Positions 27,147-39,599 are shown, counted from the stretch's first letter. The stretch is 64,000 bases of DNA from Microcebus murinus (GCF_040939455.1 NC_134117.1:47337001-47401000); one strand, 5' to 3'. The notes: a model not told the origin generated them from the sequence alone. Translations and numbers: made by a program.

Positions 27147-28480
27147 ATAATTATTTTGGGTAAGGAAACAGTGTTTGTAGTTAGCATTGTTAATAATAAA
27201 ATAAATGTAAGGTATCATCATCATGGAAACAGAAAAACTAAAGCAGAAATGACCTGAATATGTGTTGCTTATTTGTTCTTTTCCTTTTCTTCAGCTACTC
27301 CTGGAACTTAAAAGTAATTGGATAATCTTCCCATGCTGGAAGAAATTTTTTTATTTGGGTTATAGACTGCACACCCTCCAACAAAGAAGTGGGCCTAAGA
27401 AGGATGAAGAGAATTAACATTCATTAAGAATGTTCATCCAACTGCTAAAGACACAGCACTAAGACCCAGCCCTCAAGGAACTGATAATTCAGACAAGTGA
27501 TCAGAACGTTGTAATACTCGAATGATAGTCATATGATAACTCACAACTATGAATCCCATGGTTCAACACACAGCTTCTTTTTGTTTGTCCTGAGTGCGTC
27601 TTACTCAAGTTTCAAAGGAGGAATCTCTTATCCTAGCATGTTAAGGACAAAGTGATTTTTTAAAAAAAAAATGTATCCATACAATTCATTAACTTTTTTG
27701 AGTCTTCTTAGTTTTTGCCTTTTTCAGACTCAAGGTACTGAATCTTCTCCTATTTTTAAGCATGAAAATAAACAATAGCTACTATTATGTGCTAAATGGG
27801 TTTTCAACCAACTAGATAGAAAAACCTTAAGATTGATGTTGTTTGCCTTTGGAGGCAGTTGTCCTTCTTGATAGAAGATGAAACTGGCCGTTGAGAGTCA
27901 ATGGTTAGCCCCAGGCCCCCAAAGTTTTCAGAATTAGATCAAGGACCAGAAACAGCTGAAGCACAGCCTTCTACTCTGCAAGAGAGTCGGGAGAGAACTT
28001 GTTGATCCTCGGGGAGGTCTACATACTGTTTCTTGACAATGGGATCCACTTACTAGCTAATATGCCTTTTCTACTTCTAATCCTGGAGACCATTTAGCTA
28101 CTTGAGTTTTCTGATACTTCATTTTTACAATGCCATATGTTTTTTGTTTAGCTTCATTCTCTTTCACAGGGCTTTGGTTTGCAATAGCTCGGGAAGGGGA
28201 TTTCATGTCTTGTAGCTATCTAATTTAGAATTGCCTTTTCATTTCTGGCAGTAATTTTTAGCATAATACATTAATCAAAGTTGTCTCATTTATTTCCTCT
28301 TCTTATTTCTCTCTTTTCACATGACTTTTTTTTTGTCTACTTCTTACACAAAGAGCCAAATAAAAGCTGCACACACAAAAAAAACCATATAATTTGTGCT
28401 AATTAAAATAATAAAAATGTTAGGACAATATGGTACTTATTTCTAGGCTTTTTGTACTAAAAATAATAATGCCTTGAATT
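27147..28480. other. Unassigned unique sequence
   Basis: About 1.3 kb with no Alu, L1 or open frame of note. 'agacccagccctcaaggaac' near 27462 hints at an ancient LINE scrap, not enough for a call. Confidence 0.4.
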
Positions 28481-28489
28481 TATGTTGCA

Positions 28490-28645
28490 ACTCAAGGCAC
28501 TGTTGCAGATATTTATCTTCCTTTTATTCTCAGGAGGAGAAACATTTATTATGATCCCAATTTTGTAGGTGGAGAATGAATGATTTGTCCAGAGTTTCAG
28601 AGTTAGCGAGTTGTGGAGGTGAGACAAAGGCTCTGAGTTTCTTGA
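28490..28645 (+). mobile_element. MIR-like fragment
   Basis: 'caaggcactgttgcagatatt', 'attatgatcccaattttgtag' and 'ttgtccagagtttcagagtt' follow the MIR/MIR3 pattern. Confidence 0.55.
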
Positions 28646-28849
28646 TACCTATGCTAGTATTCTTTGTAGTAGATTTTGTTGCTGTAATAGCAAGAACATG
28701 CTTTTATAACATAATAATAGACATATGAAAGGAACATTGGTTATAACGCTGGTTGTAGATTATGTTATATTCTTTAAAAGGGAGCTTTATGTAGGTTTTT
28801 TTCCCAACAGTGTCAAATGGATTTGGGGCTTTTTTTTCCTTTTTCTTCT

Positions 28850-29122
28850 TTTCTTTTTTATTGTTTTAGAGACAGAGTCTTGCAGTGTTGCCTAGGTTGG
28901 TCTCAAACTCCTAGGCTCAAGAAATCCTCCTGCCTCAGCTTCCTAATTAGGCAGGACTACAGGCACATGCCACCACACCCAGATAATTTAAAAAAATTTT
29001 TTTGTAGAGACTGGGCTCTCTCTGTGTTGCCCAGGCTGGTCTCAGACTCCTGGCCTCAAGCAATCCTCTCTACTCAACCTCCCAAAGTGCTGGAATTACA
29101 GGTGCAAACCACCCTGCCGGCC
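28850..29122 (-). mobile_element. Old Alu (J-like)
   Basis: Reverse Alu without the lemur linker ('gataatttaaaaaaattttt' instead), ending at ccctgccggcc. Confidence 0.88.
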
Positions 29123-29124
29123 AC

Positions 29125-29280
29125 AAATTTAAACTACAACAAGATTCCACTACTCACTCACTAGAATGTCAAAAATTAAAAACACTGGTAATACCAAGCA
29201 TTGGTGAGGATGTGGAGCAACTGGAATACTCTTACATTTATCATATGACCCAGCAAATTCTACTTCAAGATGTGTACATG
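29125..29280 (+). mobile_element. Old L1 ORF2 3' fragment
   Basis: 'caagattccactactcactc', 'ccaagcattggtgaggatgtg' and 'tcatatgacccagcaaattc' are the conserved L1 ORF2 near-3' pattern. The Alu-CFL1 insertion follows directly. Confidence 0.75.
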
Positions 29281-29388
29281 CAGCTGGGCTCAGTGGCTCA
29301 AGCCTGTAATCCTAGTACTCTGGGAGGCCGAGGTGGGAAGATTGTTTAAGGTCAGGAGTTCCAAAGCAGCCTGAGCAAGAGCGAGACC
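29281..29388 (+). mobile_element. Alu 5' part fused to CFL1 pseudogene
   Basis: The first about 108 bp of a lemur-type Alu left arm runs from cagctgggctcagtggctc to gagcaagagcgagacc. It then joins CFL1 coding sequence in the same orientation, with no A-run between and no Alu remainder after the CFL1 tail. The join shares the short homology 'acc'. Confidence 0.88.
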
Positions 29389-30092
29389 TATGAGACCACA
29401 GAGAGTAAGAAGGGGGACCTGGTGTTTATCTTTTGGGCCCCTGAGTGTGCACCCCTTAAGAGCAAAATGATTTATGCCAGCTCCAAGGATGCCATGGAGA
29501 AGCTGACAGGGATCAAGCATGAATTACAAGCAAACTGCTATGAGGAGGTCAAGGACCGCTGCACCCTGGCAGAGTGGCTGGGGGGCAGTGCAGTCACGTC
29601 CCTGGAGGGCAAGACTTTGTGAGCCCCCTCCAGCCCCCTGCCTGGAGCATCTGGCAGCCCCAGACCTGCCCCTGGGGGTTGCAGGCTGCCCCCTTCCTGC
29701 GAGACCCGAGGGGCTGGGGGATCCCAACAGGGGGAGGGCAGTTGCCAAACAGTCTCCCCACCCCCTCGGTTTTCCTCCTCCCTCCATCCCTGAAGGTTCT
29801 GGTCTTCCCAAATAGCTTTCGATCTTCCTGTTCCTCTTGGTTTGAAGCAGATCAAGGTCCCCCAGGCACCTCAGTTGTGGGGGGGATTGTATTTTTTAAT
29901 AACACCCCTACTCCTCACCTGTTCCATCCCTTCCCTTGCTGCCAATTTCTAACCGCAATAGTGACTCTGTGCTTGTCTGTTCAGTTCTGTGTATAAATGG
30001 AGTGTTGTGGAGACGACACTTCTCTTTTCCCCTGGTCACAGCCACTCATGGAAGCAGGACCAGTAAAGGACCTTCAATTAAAAAAAAAAAAA
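29389..30092 (+). pseudogene. CFL1P: CFL1 (cofilin-1) processed pseudogene, 5'-truncated
   Basis: From 29389 the reading frame encodes the C-terminal half of cofilin-1, an actin-depolymerising protein of the cytoskeleton. It starts at about residue 89 of 166 (Tyr-Glu-Thr) and ends at the TGA at 29620-29622. Recognisable parts include LVFIFWAPE, the [15 protein letters not shown] segment, the [23 protein letters not shown] helix and the terminal SLEGK-L. One lysine codon is missing in the 'KKK' run (29489-29500), and there are substitutions such as K to W in LAE-LGG. No exon junction gap or intron remains, and the 3' UTR continues collinearly to an A-tail at 30079-30092. The first half of the protein, including the start codon, is absent, so it cannot make cofilin. 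The upstream Alu piece is continuous with it. Confidence 0.95.
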
Positions 30093-30130
30093 AGGACACA
30101 CACACACAAAAACCAAAAAAAAAAACACAG
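30093..30130 (+). repeat. A-rich and (AC)n tail region
   Basis: ggacacacacacacaaaaacc followed by A-runs, downstream of the CFL1 tail. Confidence 0.8.
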
Positions 30131-30364
30131 AAAATGGTGCATATTATATAAAAGTTATACCTCAATCAAACTGATTGAAAAAGTATTCATGTCTTTGTTT
30201 TGATTTACACACTACAATTTTCTCAGATGATAACTCTTACATAGAGGATCCAAACTGGTCTCAACAGAGAGCCCAGAGGTAAAAGCAGGAAACATTTTTA
30301 CAGTTTGATGAAAAGTAGTCTACTGACAAGGAGGAGCTATAGAGTAATTCCAATGAAGCACTAG

Positions 30365-30605
30365 TTAAAGGTGGTGGCTGGATTTAGGCTGTCAGGATCT
30401 GAATCTAGTCCATTATCTGCTGGTTGAGTGACCTTGGGAAAGTTACTTAATTTCTTTAAGCATCAATTTTCTCATGTGTAAAATAGGGATGGTAACAATG
30501 GTCTCAGTGTTTTAGTGTGTACAAAGATTAAATGAGACAGCATATGTAAGGAGCCCAGGTTATAGAGAATGCCTCGTACATATTAGCTATTGTTGCTGGT
30601 TTCAC
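30365..30605 (+). mobile_element. MIR element
   Basis: Clear MIR order: 'ggctgtcaggatctgaatc', 'ggttgagtgaccttgggaaag', 'ttacttaatttctttaagc', 'aaatagggatggtaacaatg', 'gattaaatgagacagcata'. Near full length. Confidence 0.88.
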
Positions 30606-30716
30606 TTCTTCTGGCAACATGGAGATCCGGAGGAGGAAGAACACAGGCAGGGGCCAGTCTACATAGATATGCATCTGTTTATTCCCTGGTTTCTCCTTTT
30701 CCTTCATACTGTATAA

Positions 30717-31190
<474 letters not shown>

Positions 31191-31199
31191 CGGTTTTGA

Positions 31200-31735
31200 G
31201 AAGCAGATGAGTTTAACGGCAGGCTGCTGCTCCATCCATCTACCCTCCTGTCCTCACTATAAAAGGTAGTTCTGTTGTTGAAAGCATCCTGGTAGGTGTA
31301 TTTTGTTTATTAATTTAAAAATTAAGAAAAAAATTAAAAATAAAAAGGTAGTTCTGGGCCACACCAGGCATAGGGAAAATAAAGCCCCACGACATATTAC
31401 CTCATGCCCACATTTGAAATCACGAAGTAAGGATTTGTGAAGCATCTTGTGTTCTAGTTGCTTCAGATGCTAGCATTATATTTAACCTCAAACTACCCAA
31501 TATTTAGATCTACTAACACAAAGAATAGAAACTGTGTATGTTAGAGAACAGTATTGCCGCTGCTAAAAGATGTTTCTGAGGAATGGAATCTTCCTTTGTT
31601 TTTTTACTCAAGCAATTACACATTTGGTTTAGATTTTCAAAGTGAAAATGAGTAGGTGGATTTTTAAGTTTTTATGTGGAAAAAAAAGGGTAATAAGTGA
31701 AGACATTCTGGAAGATTCAGATATACTTTCCCAGT
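31200..31735. other. Unassigned sequence
   Basis: No recognised feature. Confidence 0.4.
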
Positions 31736-31743
31736 AGCTCATA

Positions 31744-31744
<1 letters not shown>

Positions 31745-31783
<39 letters not shown>
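31745..31783 (+). repeat. (GT)n microsatellite
   Basis: About 17 gt units, ending in atgtgttg. Confidence 0.97.
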
Positions 31784-31784
<1 letters not shown>

Positions 31785-31789
31785 TGCAT

Positions 31790-32420
31790 ATTTTTATGGA
31801 ATTATTTGGCCGAGTTTTAAAACTCTGGGATATGAAAACTACCTTAATTATTTCCTTTGCTTTGAAAATTCTACCTGAGTCCCCTATTCTTGAAGTCTTA
31901 AAATGAATGCATCATTACCTTATAAGCTATTGGGCACATTGGTTTGCAAAGGACAAAATGCAGGGAATCAACTTTGCTTAAATGGAATGAACCTTTACAA
32001 TTGAATCCTTTTTTTTTTTTTTTTTATGTGTGCTTCCTGAATCCCTTAGATGGTTTGTTCCCAAGGCAACGTGGAAAGTCAGAGGGGATATTGCCACACA
32101 TCACCCATGGGAATGGAAATGTAAGTCTGAGTATAAAATTGAAGACATCTGTAGGAACAATGAGCAACTTAATGTCTAGTGCTGAACCCAGTGAAACACC
32201 CAAGTCTTTCTTGGCAAAAGTCATCTGATCTTTATCTCCCTGGTTAATGGGATAATGTGAGCTTGTCCAGATTAACCAAACATGAGAAACTGATTGAGAT
32301 TTTCCCATTTGTCACTTATGTAAGAAGAGATTTTTCACATAAAAATATCTGGTTGGATGACTGTTTCAAGTAACGTGTGCAAATTTAGTTTCTCTTGTTC
32401 GTGGTATGATTGCTGAGATA
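31790..32420. other. Unassigned sequence
   Basis: A T-run lies at 32010-32025. No recognised repeat or gene. Confidence 0.4.
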
Positions 32421-32427
32421 TTTAAGA

Positions 32428-32804
32428 AATATATGTATACCATGGAGTACTATTCAGCTCTAAGAAACAATGGTGATATAGCACATCTTATATTTTCCTG
32501 GTTAGAGCTGGAACCCATACTACTAAGTGAAGTATCCCAAGAATGGAAAAACAAACACCACATATACTCACCAGCAAACTGGCATTAACTGAGCAGCACC
32601 TAAGTGGACACATAGGTACCACAGTAATAGGGTATTGGGCAGGCGGAAGGGGAGGGCGGGCATATACATACATAATGAGTGACATGTGCACCATCTGGGG
32701 GATGGTCATGCTGGAAACTCAGACTTATGGGGGGAAGGGGTGAATGGGCATTTATTGAAACCTTAAAATCTGTACCCCCATAATATGCCGGAAAAAAAAA
32801 AAAA
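32428..32804 (+). mobile_element. 5'-truncated lemur L1 (ORF2 end plus 3' UTR)
   Basis: Begins inside the last part of ORF2. The frame to the stop at 32586-32588 gives YTMEYYSALRNN...LIFSWLELEP...VSQEWKNKH, matching the L1 ORF2 C-terminus in order and spacing. The 3' UTR holds a G-rich tract (32640-32660), a second G-run (32730-32742), 'ggcatttattgaaaccttaa' and the terminus cccccataatatgccgg followed by an A-tail. No clear target duplication. Over 90 percent identical by eye to the copy at 55.2-55.7 kb, so both come from related, recently active lemur L1s. Confidence 0.93.
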
Positions 32805-33083
32805 GAAAGAAATTCGGCCCTTTCTCCCTTCCTCCGCCATCCTGGTATGAGTGGTTGACTCCATTTCTTGCCATGTCTTCTCACAAGACTTGGGAATCAA
32901 GGGATTTCTGGCCAAGAAACAAAAGCAAAAATCGTCCCATTCCCCAGTGGATTTGGATGAGAACTGGTAATAAAATCGGGTACAACTCCAAGAGGAGACA
33001 TTGGAGACGAACCAAGCTGGGTCTATAAGGACTTGAACATGAGATGATGGCACACATATTTATGCTGTATTAAGGTCACTATC

Positions 33084-33411
<328 letters not shown>

Positions 33412-33423
33412 AAGGTCACTATC

Positions 33424-33790
33424 ATCTTATATGAAGCTGAAAATGTCACTACTTGGTCAGACACATTTCACTGGGAAAATGATTTTTCTTTTCGTTTATA
33501 TGCTCTGCTCTAATAAGCTGGTTCAGTAATAAATATGTGAGACCTTTTGTTTGAAAAAAAAAAGAAATGTGAATATTATCAGTAGGGAAAAACTAAACAG
33601 AATAACTGAATATTTGGGGAAACAATTTAGAGTTTACTATGAAAGAAGCATTAGATGGAGGCTTTGAACACTTAGCAAAAAAAAGTTTAACCCATAATTA
33701 GGAGATTTTACAAATAATTCTAGTTCTACTACTGTTTGTGAACAAATTGTGTCAACTCTCTGAACAGTTTCCTCTTCTTGAAAATAAAAG
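33424..33790. other. Unassigned AT-rich sequence
   Basis: No recognised feature. Confidence 0.4.
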
Positions 33791-33795
33791 GGAGG

Positions 33796-33846
33796 GGTGG
33801 TCTCGAACTCCCAAGCTGAAACGATCTCTTCGCCTCAGCCTCCCAT
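33796..33846 (-). mobile_element. Alu remnant
   Basis: tggtctcgaactcccaagct and 'cgcctcagcctccca' are a 50-bp scrap of a reverse Alu, adjacent to a younger Alu. Confidence 0.7.
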
Positions 33847-33859
33847 CCACATATTTTTA

Positions 33860-34157
<298 letters not shown>

Positions 34158-34175
34158 CCCATCCACATATTTTTA

Positions 34176-35255
34176 GAATCAGATTGTCAATTGCTAGGAT
34201 TTTGATTGAGACTTTGCTGATCTAAAGAGTAACTTGGGGATAATGGACTTATTATTATTAGGCCTTCTAGTTCTCAAACATATTATAGCTATTTAAGTCT
34301 TTAATTTCTCTTGACAATATTTGGCAGGCTGTTACATTTATTTCTGTTTTAAAATGAACTATGCTATGGGAAATAAAATCACTTAAAATGCAAAAAAAAA
34401 AAAAGAAAGAAAATAAAGGGGAGGGGGTTGGATATTATGGTCTCAAGCTCTGTGATTCTGCCCTCTCTAAATATAGATGAAATTTTCAAGGTTTCTATGT
34501 ATAGAAAGGCAAGGCGATGCCTTCTTAACTATAGTGTGGTTTTTCAACCTTTTCATTAACTAATTAGGTGATATTTGAGGTTATCTAAAAGATACAAAGA
34601 ATTAAACAGTAGTTATATTGTTACATAACTGTCAGGTAAAGATGGCAGTTTCAATACACACATATAATTTCAATCCCTCCTGAACTCCCACTTAAGCTAC
34701 ACATAGAGGAATTTTTAATTTAAGGCATAAACCTACAATGACAAGGAGAATATGATTGTCTTCCCAACCCAATAGTGCAACCTAAAAATTGCACATAACA
34801 GACATTTCCTAGTTGATTTCTTCTTTTAACATCCAGGCTCAGTTTGTATTTTTTTTCACATGCCAACGAGAATCCACAACATTTCAGAAGCTGGAAAGCA
34901 GATGCATAATTAGGAACTCACTGAGGAAACCTCTGAAAGCCAAACCCTAAACCGAAACTGGGAAAAGATGGGATCTGGATTTACACCATGTAATACTGAA
35001 AAACCTCAATATTGGTGGCATCAGGGGCGCAGGGGTCGGGGGTGGGGGAAGCAGAGGCTGGCTGAAGTGAGGAGGACTGGCTGACAGCTAAAGGGGATCG
35101 GAAGAAGCACTTGGGTCCTGGGTCCCCCCCCCTCCCCGCACTGCACACTCCTGGGAGGGGGCCCCATCACCACCCAGCGCTGCCACAGTTGCAACGTGAA
35201 TGCTTGTTCTCCACTGATGATGAAGCAGAGAGTCTGAGAACTGGAGGAAAATAGG
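34176..35255. other. Unassigned unique sequence
   Basis: About 1.1 kb. G/C-rich patch at 35025-35170; A-run at 34391-34402. No gene recognised. Confidence 0.4.
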
Positions 35256-35263
35256 CACAATTG

Positions 35264-35598
35264 GGCCGGGCGCGGTGGCTCACGCCTATAATCCTAGCAC
35301 TCTGGAAGGCCGAGGCAGGCGCATTGCTGGAGGTCAGGAGTTCGAAACCAGCCTGAGCAAGAGCGAGACCCCATCTCTACTATAAATAGAGAGAAATTAA
35401 TTGGCCAACTGATATATATATGGAAAGAATTAGCCGGGCATAGTGGCGCATGCCTGTAGTCCCAGCTACTCAGGAGGCTGAGGCAGGAGGATTGCCTGAG
35501 CCCAGGAGTTTGAGGTTGCTGTGAGCTAGGCTGATGCCACGGCACTCACTCTAGCCTGGGCAACAAAGTGAGACTCTGTCTCAAAAAAAAAAAAAAAA
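35264..35598 (+). mobile_element. Lemur-type Alu
   Basis: Full-length from ggccgggcgcggtggctc to an about 16-nt A-tail. No clear target duplication. Confidence 0.94.
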
Positions 35599-35599
35599 G

Positions 35600-35980
35600 A
35601 ATGGCCGAGTGTGTCTGGCCCTATGCTCATTTGCACTTGGCTTTCCTGGGTCACGTGCAGACGAAATTCCAGTCTCCTCCTCTCCTTGTTGGGTCAGCTG
35701 AGGACACTCATTTCCCTCGTAGGTATGTGCTGCTTAGACCTGTTTCTGAGAGCTGGAGCTTGGTCAAGGTTAGAAGTAGCAAATGCAAATCACATTCCTG
35801 CCTGATGTCCAGTAGCTGGCCGACACTACACTGCCAACTGCCCTGGCTGTGGTGAGACATTTCTTAGGACTCACTCATTCCCTGGTCCACTGACTCCCCT
35901 GAAGGGATTTGGTAAACTCTCAGTGAAGATAAAGCCAAACTATGACCCAGAATCAAAGTCTTCTATAAATTCCTATTTTA
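35600..35980. other. Unassigned sequence
   Basis: No recognised feature. Overlapping short frames at 35568-35855 look like chance. Confidence 0.4.
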
Positions 35981-35984
35981 TGCT

Positions 35985-36320
35985 TAACATGATTTTTATG
36001 AAATGTATCCATGTTGACACATTTAACTCTAGTTAATTTATTTTCTCAGCTGTATAGCGTTCTGTTGTTTGACTATAGTATAACTTATGAATTGGTTCTC
36101 TTGTTGGTTGGACTTTTAGGTTGTTTACTCTTTTGTTATTACAAACAATGCTTCTATGACTATTTTTACATATGTCTCCCTGGGAACATGTAAAAGACTT
36201 TCTCTTTGGTATTTACTCAAAGACGTATTATTGGATTATAGCATTTGTTTGTAACTTAATGGATATTTCCAAATTTTATTAAGTATTTTTTGCCAATTTT
36301 TACTCCCTCCAGCAATGTAT
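35985..36320 (-). mobile_element. Old L1 3' region, left part
   Basis: Reverse-oriented old L1 (L1M) pattern: 'ttacaaacaatgcttctatgac', 'acatgtaaaagactttctct', 'ttttactccctccagcaatg'. The HSPE1 retrocopy is inserted at its edge and the element seems to continue after 36832. Confidence 0.65.
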
Positions 36321-36332
36321 AAAAGTTTTTGG

Positions 36333-36819
36333 GGCAGCGGTACATGAGAGCAGAGTACAAGCAGCAGTGTCGGGAGTCATGGCAGGATAGGCATTTATAA
36401 AGTTTCTTCCATTTTTTGACCGGGTATTGGAAAGGAGTGCAGCTGAAACTGTAACCAAAGGAGGCATTATGCTTCCAGAAAAATCTCAAGGAAAAGTGTT
36501 GCAAGCAACAGTAGTGGCTCTTGGATCGGGCTCTAAAGGAAAGGGTGGAGAGATTCAACCAGTTAGTGTGAAAGTTGGAGATAAAGTCCTTCTCCCAGAA
36601 TATGGAGGCACCAAAGTAGTTCTAGATGACATTTCTTATTTAGATTATTTCTTATTTAGAGATAGTAACATTCTTGGAAAGTATGTGAACTGAAATAAAT
36701 CACTATTGAAATGGCATTGACATGAAGCTCATTCCACTGAAGTTCTGAAATCTTTCATCATGTAAATAATTTCCATGTCTCTCTTTTATAATAAACTAAT
36801 GATCTCTAAAAAAAAAAAA
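36333..36819 (+). pseudogene. HSPE1P: HSPE1 (mitochondrial HSP10) processed pseudogene
   Basis: A nearly full-length cDNA copy: a short 5' UTR, ATG at 36379, coding match to the stop at 36691-36693, 3' UTR with AATAAA near 36790 and an A-tail at 36808-36823. HSPE1 is the 102-residue co-chaperonin that caps the mitochondrial HSP60 barrel. Here codon 4 is a stop (tag, 36388-36390), Arg-7 is Ile, and one valine codon is missing before the ERSAAETVTKGG segment. From there the frame is open through GGIMLPEKSQGKVLQATVV. A 15-bp tandem duplication around 36634-36660 adds residues before YFLFRD, and the last residues read GKYVN. Flanked by aaaagtttttgg at 36321-36332 and 36820-36831. Intronless and broken at codon 4, so not expected to make HSP10. 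Confidence 0.96.
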
Positions 36820-36831
36820 AAAAGTTTTTGG

Positions 36832-37150
36832 TGCTCTACGTTCTCACTGATACCTAGTCTTGCCAGACTTATTAAAGTTTACTAATTAAATGTGTGTAAA
36901 ATGTTTTCTCATTGTGATTTTCATTTTCCTTTACATGTGACAAATAAGATTGAATATTTTTTAATGTTTATTGACCATTTAGGTTTCCTTTTCTATGACT
37001 TACCTGTTCATATATTTTGCGCATTTCTCTATTTGTTTATTCACTTTTTTCTCTGAATTATAATCCTTTGTTTGTTATAGGTGTTACAAATATCCTTTCC
37101 CAGGGTGTGATCAACCTCTTGACTTTTATTATAGTGTCTTATTTTTGGTA
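36832..37150 (-). mobile_element. Old L1 3' region, right part
   Basis: 'gtgctctacgttctcactgat' and 'ttgattttcattttcctttaca'-type sequence, 'ttcatatattttgcgcattt', 'tcctttgtttgttataggtg' and 'gtgatcaacctcttgacttt' continue the reverse L1M pattern begun before the HSPE1 insertion. Confidence 0.6.
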
Positions 37151-37354
37151 AACTTTTAAAAATTAAAGTATAACAGACACAAATAGAGTATATAAATCTT
37201 AAGGGTATAGTTCAATAAATGCTCATAAATGAATATACCTATATAAACATATTATGTGTCCTTTAATGCATTTTAAAAATGTAATTTAACTAATGAAACT
37301 TTTCTTTTATGGTTTGTGATTTTGTGTTTTATTTAAGAAATACTTCCCTATCCT

Positions 37355-37835
<481 letters not shown>

Positions 37836-37859
37836 AAGAAATACTTCCCTATCCTAATG

Positions 37860-38785
37860 TCATAAATGTATTTTTCTTCTAAACATTTTAAAGTTTTGTT
37901 TTTTCACATTTCATGGACCTGGAATTGTTTTTTGTGTGTATAGTTTAAAGAAGTGATCCAGTTTTGTTTTTTCACATGGATAACCATTTATTCAACCATT
38001 AATTATTGGCCCTCATTACCCTGTGATCTGCAAATCACTACTTTCATGCATCAAGATTCCATATGTGTGTGGGTCTAATTTCTGGGCACTCCATCGTGTT
38101 CCATGAATCTCTTTGTCTAGCTTTGCAATGCAGGGGAGACAAAGTAATACCTTTGTCTTACCCATCACAAAGTTCACAGCTGTATACACCTATAATAAAA
38201 GACATATTAACATGATAAAACAGACAAATTTATTTAATCTAAGTTTTACATGATTGCCTTTGGAAGTGAAGACCCAAGGAAACAGGAAATGTGTTTTTAT
38301 GTTTAGGTTTGATGAAGAGCGGACAGTCTTGCAGACGTATGATTGGACAAAAGTGGTATGATCTGATGGTTATAAACTGAGGGGAACTTAGCAAGGACTG
38401 TTTGTTCAGATTCTTCTTGCTGTCTTTGTGTCTTCAAGGAAAAGGATATTCCTTTGCTCTAGGCATAGGGACGTTGGATTGAAGGTTTTACAACCTGCTT
38501 TGAGGGAGAAGGGTGGGGGAAAGGTGAGAATGATCTTTCTGCTTCTGCTGTTTCCTCAACTGCCACAGTACCACACTGTGGAGTCGTTTTATCTGAACCC
38601 CATCAGAAACAATACCCGTGGTCTTAATTACTATAACTTTATCATAAAATTTGATATTGGGTAGAGCAAAAATTGCTCTATGTTTTGTGCCATAAGCTCC
38701 CATTTGGGCACTGAAGGGTGAAAGCATTCAGATGGCTCTACAAACTCAGGTTGATGAAGGAGAAAATGCACCCAGTTTGTGGTTA
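37860..38785. other. Unassigned sequence
   Basis: 38200-38520 has the flavour of an old LTR (gacaaatttatttaatctaag, 'tgaagacccaaggaaacagg', 'gattggacaaaagtggtatga') but I could not name it. Confidence 0.35.
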
Positions 38786-38789
38786 CAGG

Positions 38790-38925
38790 GTTAAACCCTG
38801 TCTGGTCATGTGACTTTGGGCAGGCCACTCTTCTGTCTGGGCCTCAGGTTTATTCATCCTAAAACACAGAAGTCTCAGTGGCTCCCTAAAATCTCTTCCA
38901 ACTCAGAAAATCCCGACTCCATCAT
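38790..38925 (+). mobile_element. MIR fragment
   Basis: 'gtctggtcatgtgactttggg', 'caggccactcttctgtctggg', 'cctcaggtttattcatcc' match the MIR core and following segment. Confidence 0.65.
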
Positions 38926-38929
38926 ACCT

Positions 38930-39410
38930 ACTTGGCTGTATTTCCCACAACCCACTCCCTCTGCCCAATGAGCAGATATTTTTTTGTTCTTGTGTTTGAG
39001 GACTAAACTGGATTATCAATCTATTTCCTTTTAAAGTCTTCTCAGATCTTATCAAATATCGAAGTTCAGAAGAGAAACAACTGTCGTTGATTTCTTATAA
39101 CTGTTTCATCTATTAATATTTTGTTCACACTTTCTAAAACAACTTGGTTTACACAGAGATTTTAGTTGGTCTCATTGGGACTGCAAAAATATCTCTTCCT
39201 CTTTCAGAATGGATTATTTTGAGCAGTGTTATAAATGAAAATCAGCATGTAGTTTTATCATGGCCAGTTTGAACTAGAACCAGTAGAAGAAATGTTCTTG
39301 TCCTTGTAATGCAGTTCTACGGTTACATGCTATTACTAGCGTGCTTCATGTTAAGAAGCATAACTCATTCATTTACATTTACAAAATAAGTACTTAGTTG
39401 GAGGGTGGAG
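38930..39410. other. Unassigned sequence
   Basis: No recognised feature. Confidence 0.4.
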
Positions 39411-39467
39411 TCACTACTGAAGACTTAAATTTTTATCTTTTTAAAAAATATATAAAATATTATCTTC

Positions 39468-39577
39468 AAAAATGTGGAATGCTTCATGAATTTGAGTGTC
39501 ATACTTGTGCAGGAGCCATGCTAATCTTCTCTGTATCCTTCCAGTTTTTTTCATATATGTGCTGCCGAAGTGAGCAC
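39468..39577 (-). pseudogene. RNU6P: U6 snRNA retropseudogene
   Basis: Minus-strand match along the whole of spliceosomal U6: 5' gtgctcacttcggcagcaca, the acagagaagattagcatgg catalytic ACAGAGA region, and 3' end cattccacattttt. It is about 110 nt, 3 longer than normal because of an expanded T-run. Substitutions hit the ISL region. Flanked by agacttaaattttta on both sides (39421-39435 and 39579-39594), so it is an L1-mediated copy. No U6-type upstream promoter (PSE/TATA) was seen. About 31 bp of AT-rich sequence separates its 3' end from the duplication. Confidence 0.93.
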
Positions 39578-39599
39578 AAAGACTTAAATTTTTAAAAAG

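Noticed and set aside
29422..29622. CFL1-derived frame as a possible functional gene
   Set aside because: It lacks the first half of cofilin and an ATG start, has a codon loss and substitutions, and is intronless with an A-tail. Processed pseudogene.
29519..29996. Overlapping frames on both strands downstream of the CFL1 coding part
   Set aside because: They lie in the GC-rich CFL1 3' UTR and are by-products of its composition.
32010..32025. T-run at 32010 as a retrocopy tail
   Set aside because: No recognisable element follows it and no target duplication was found.
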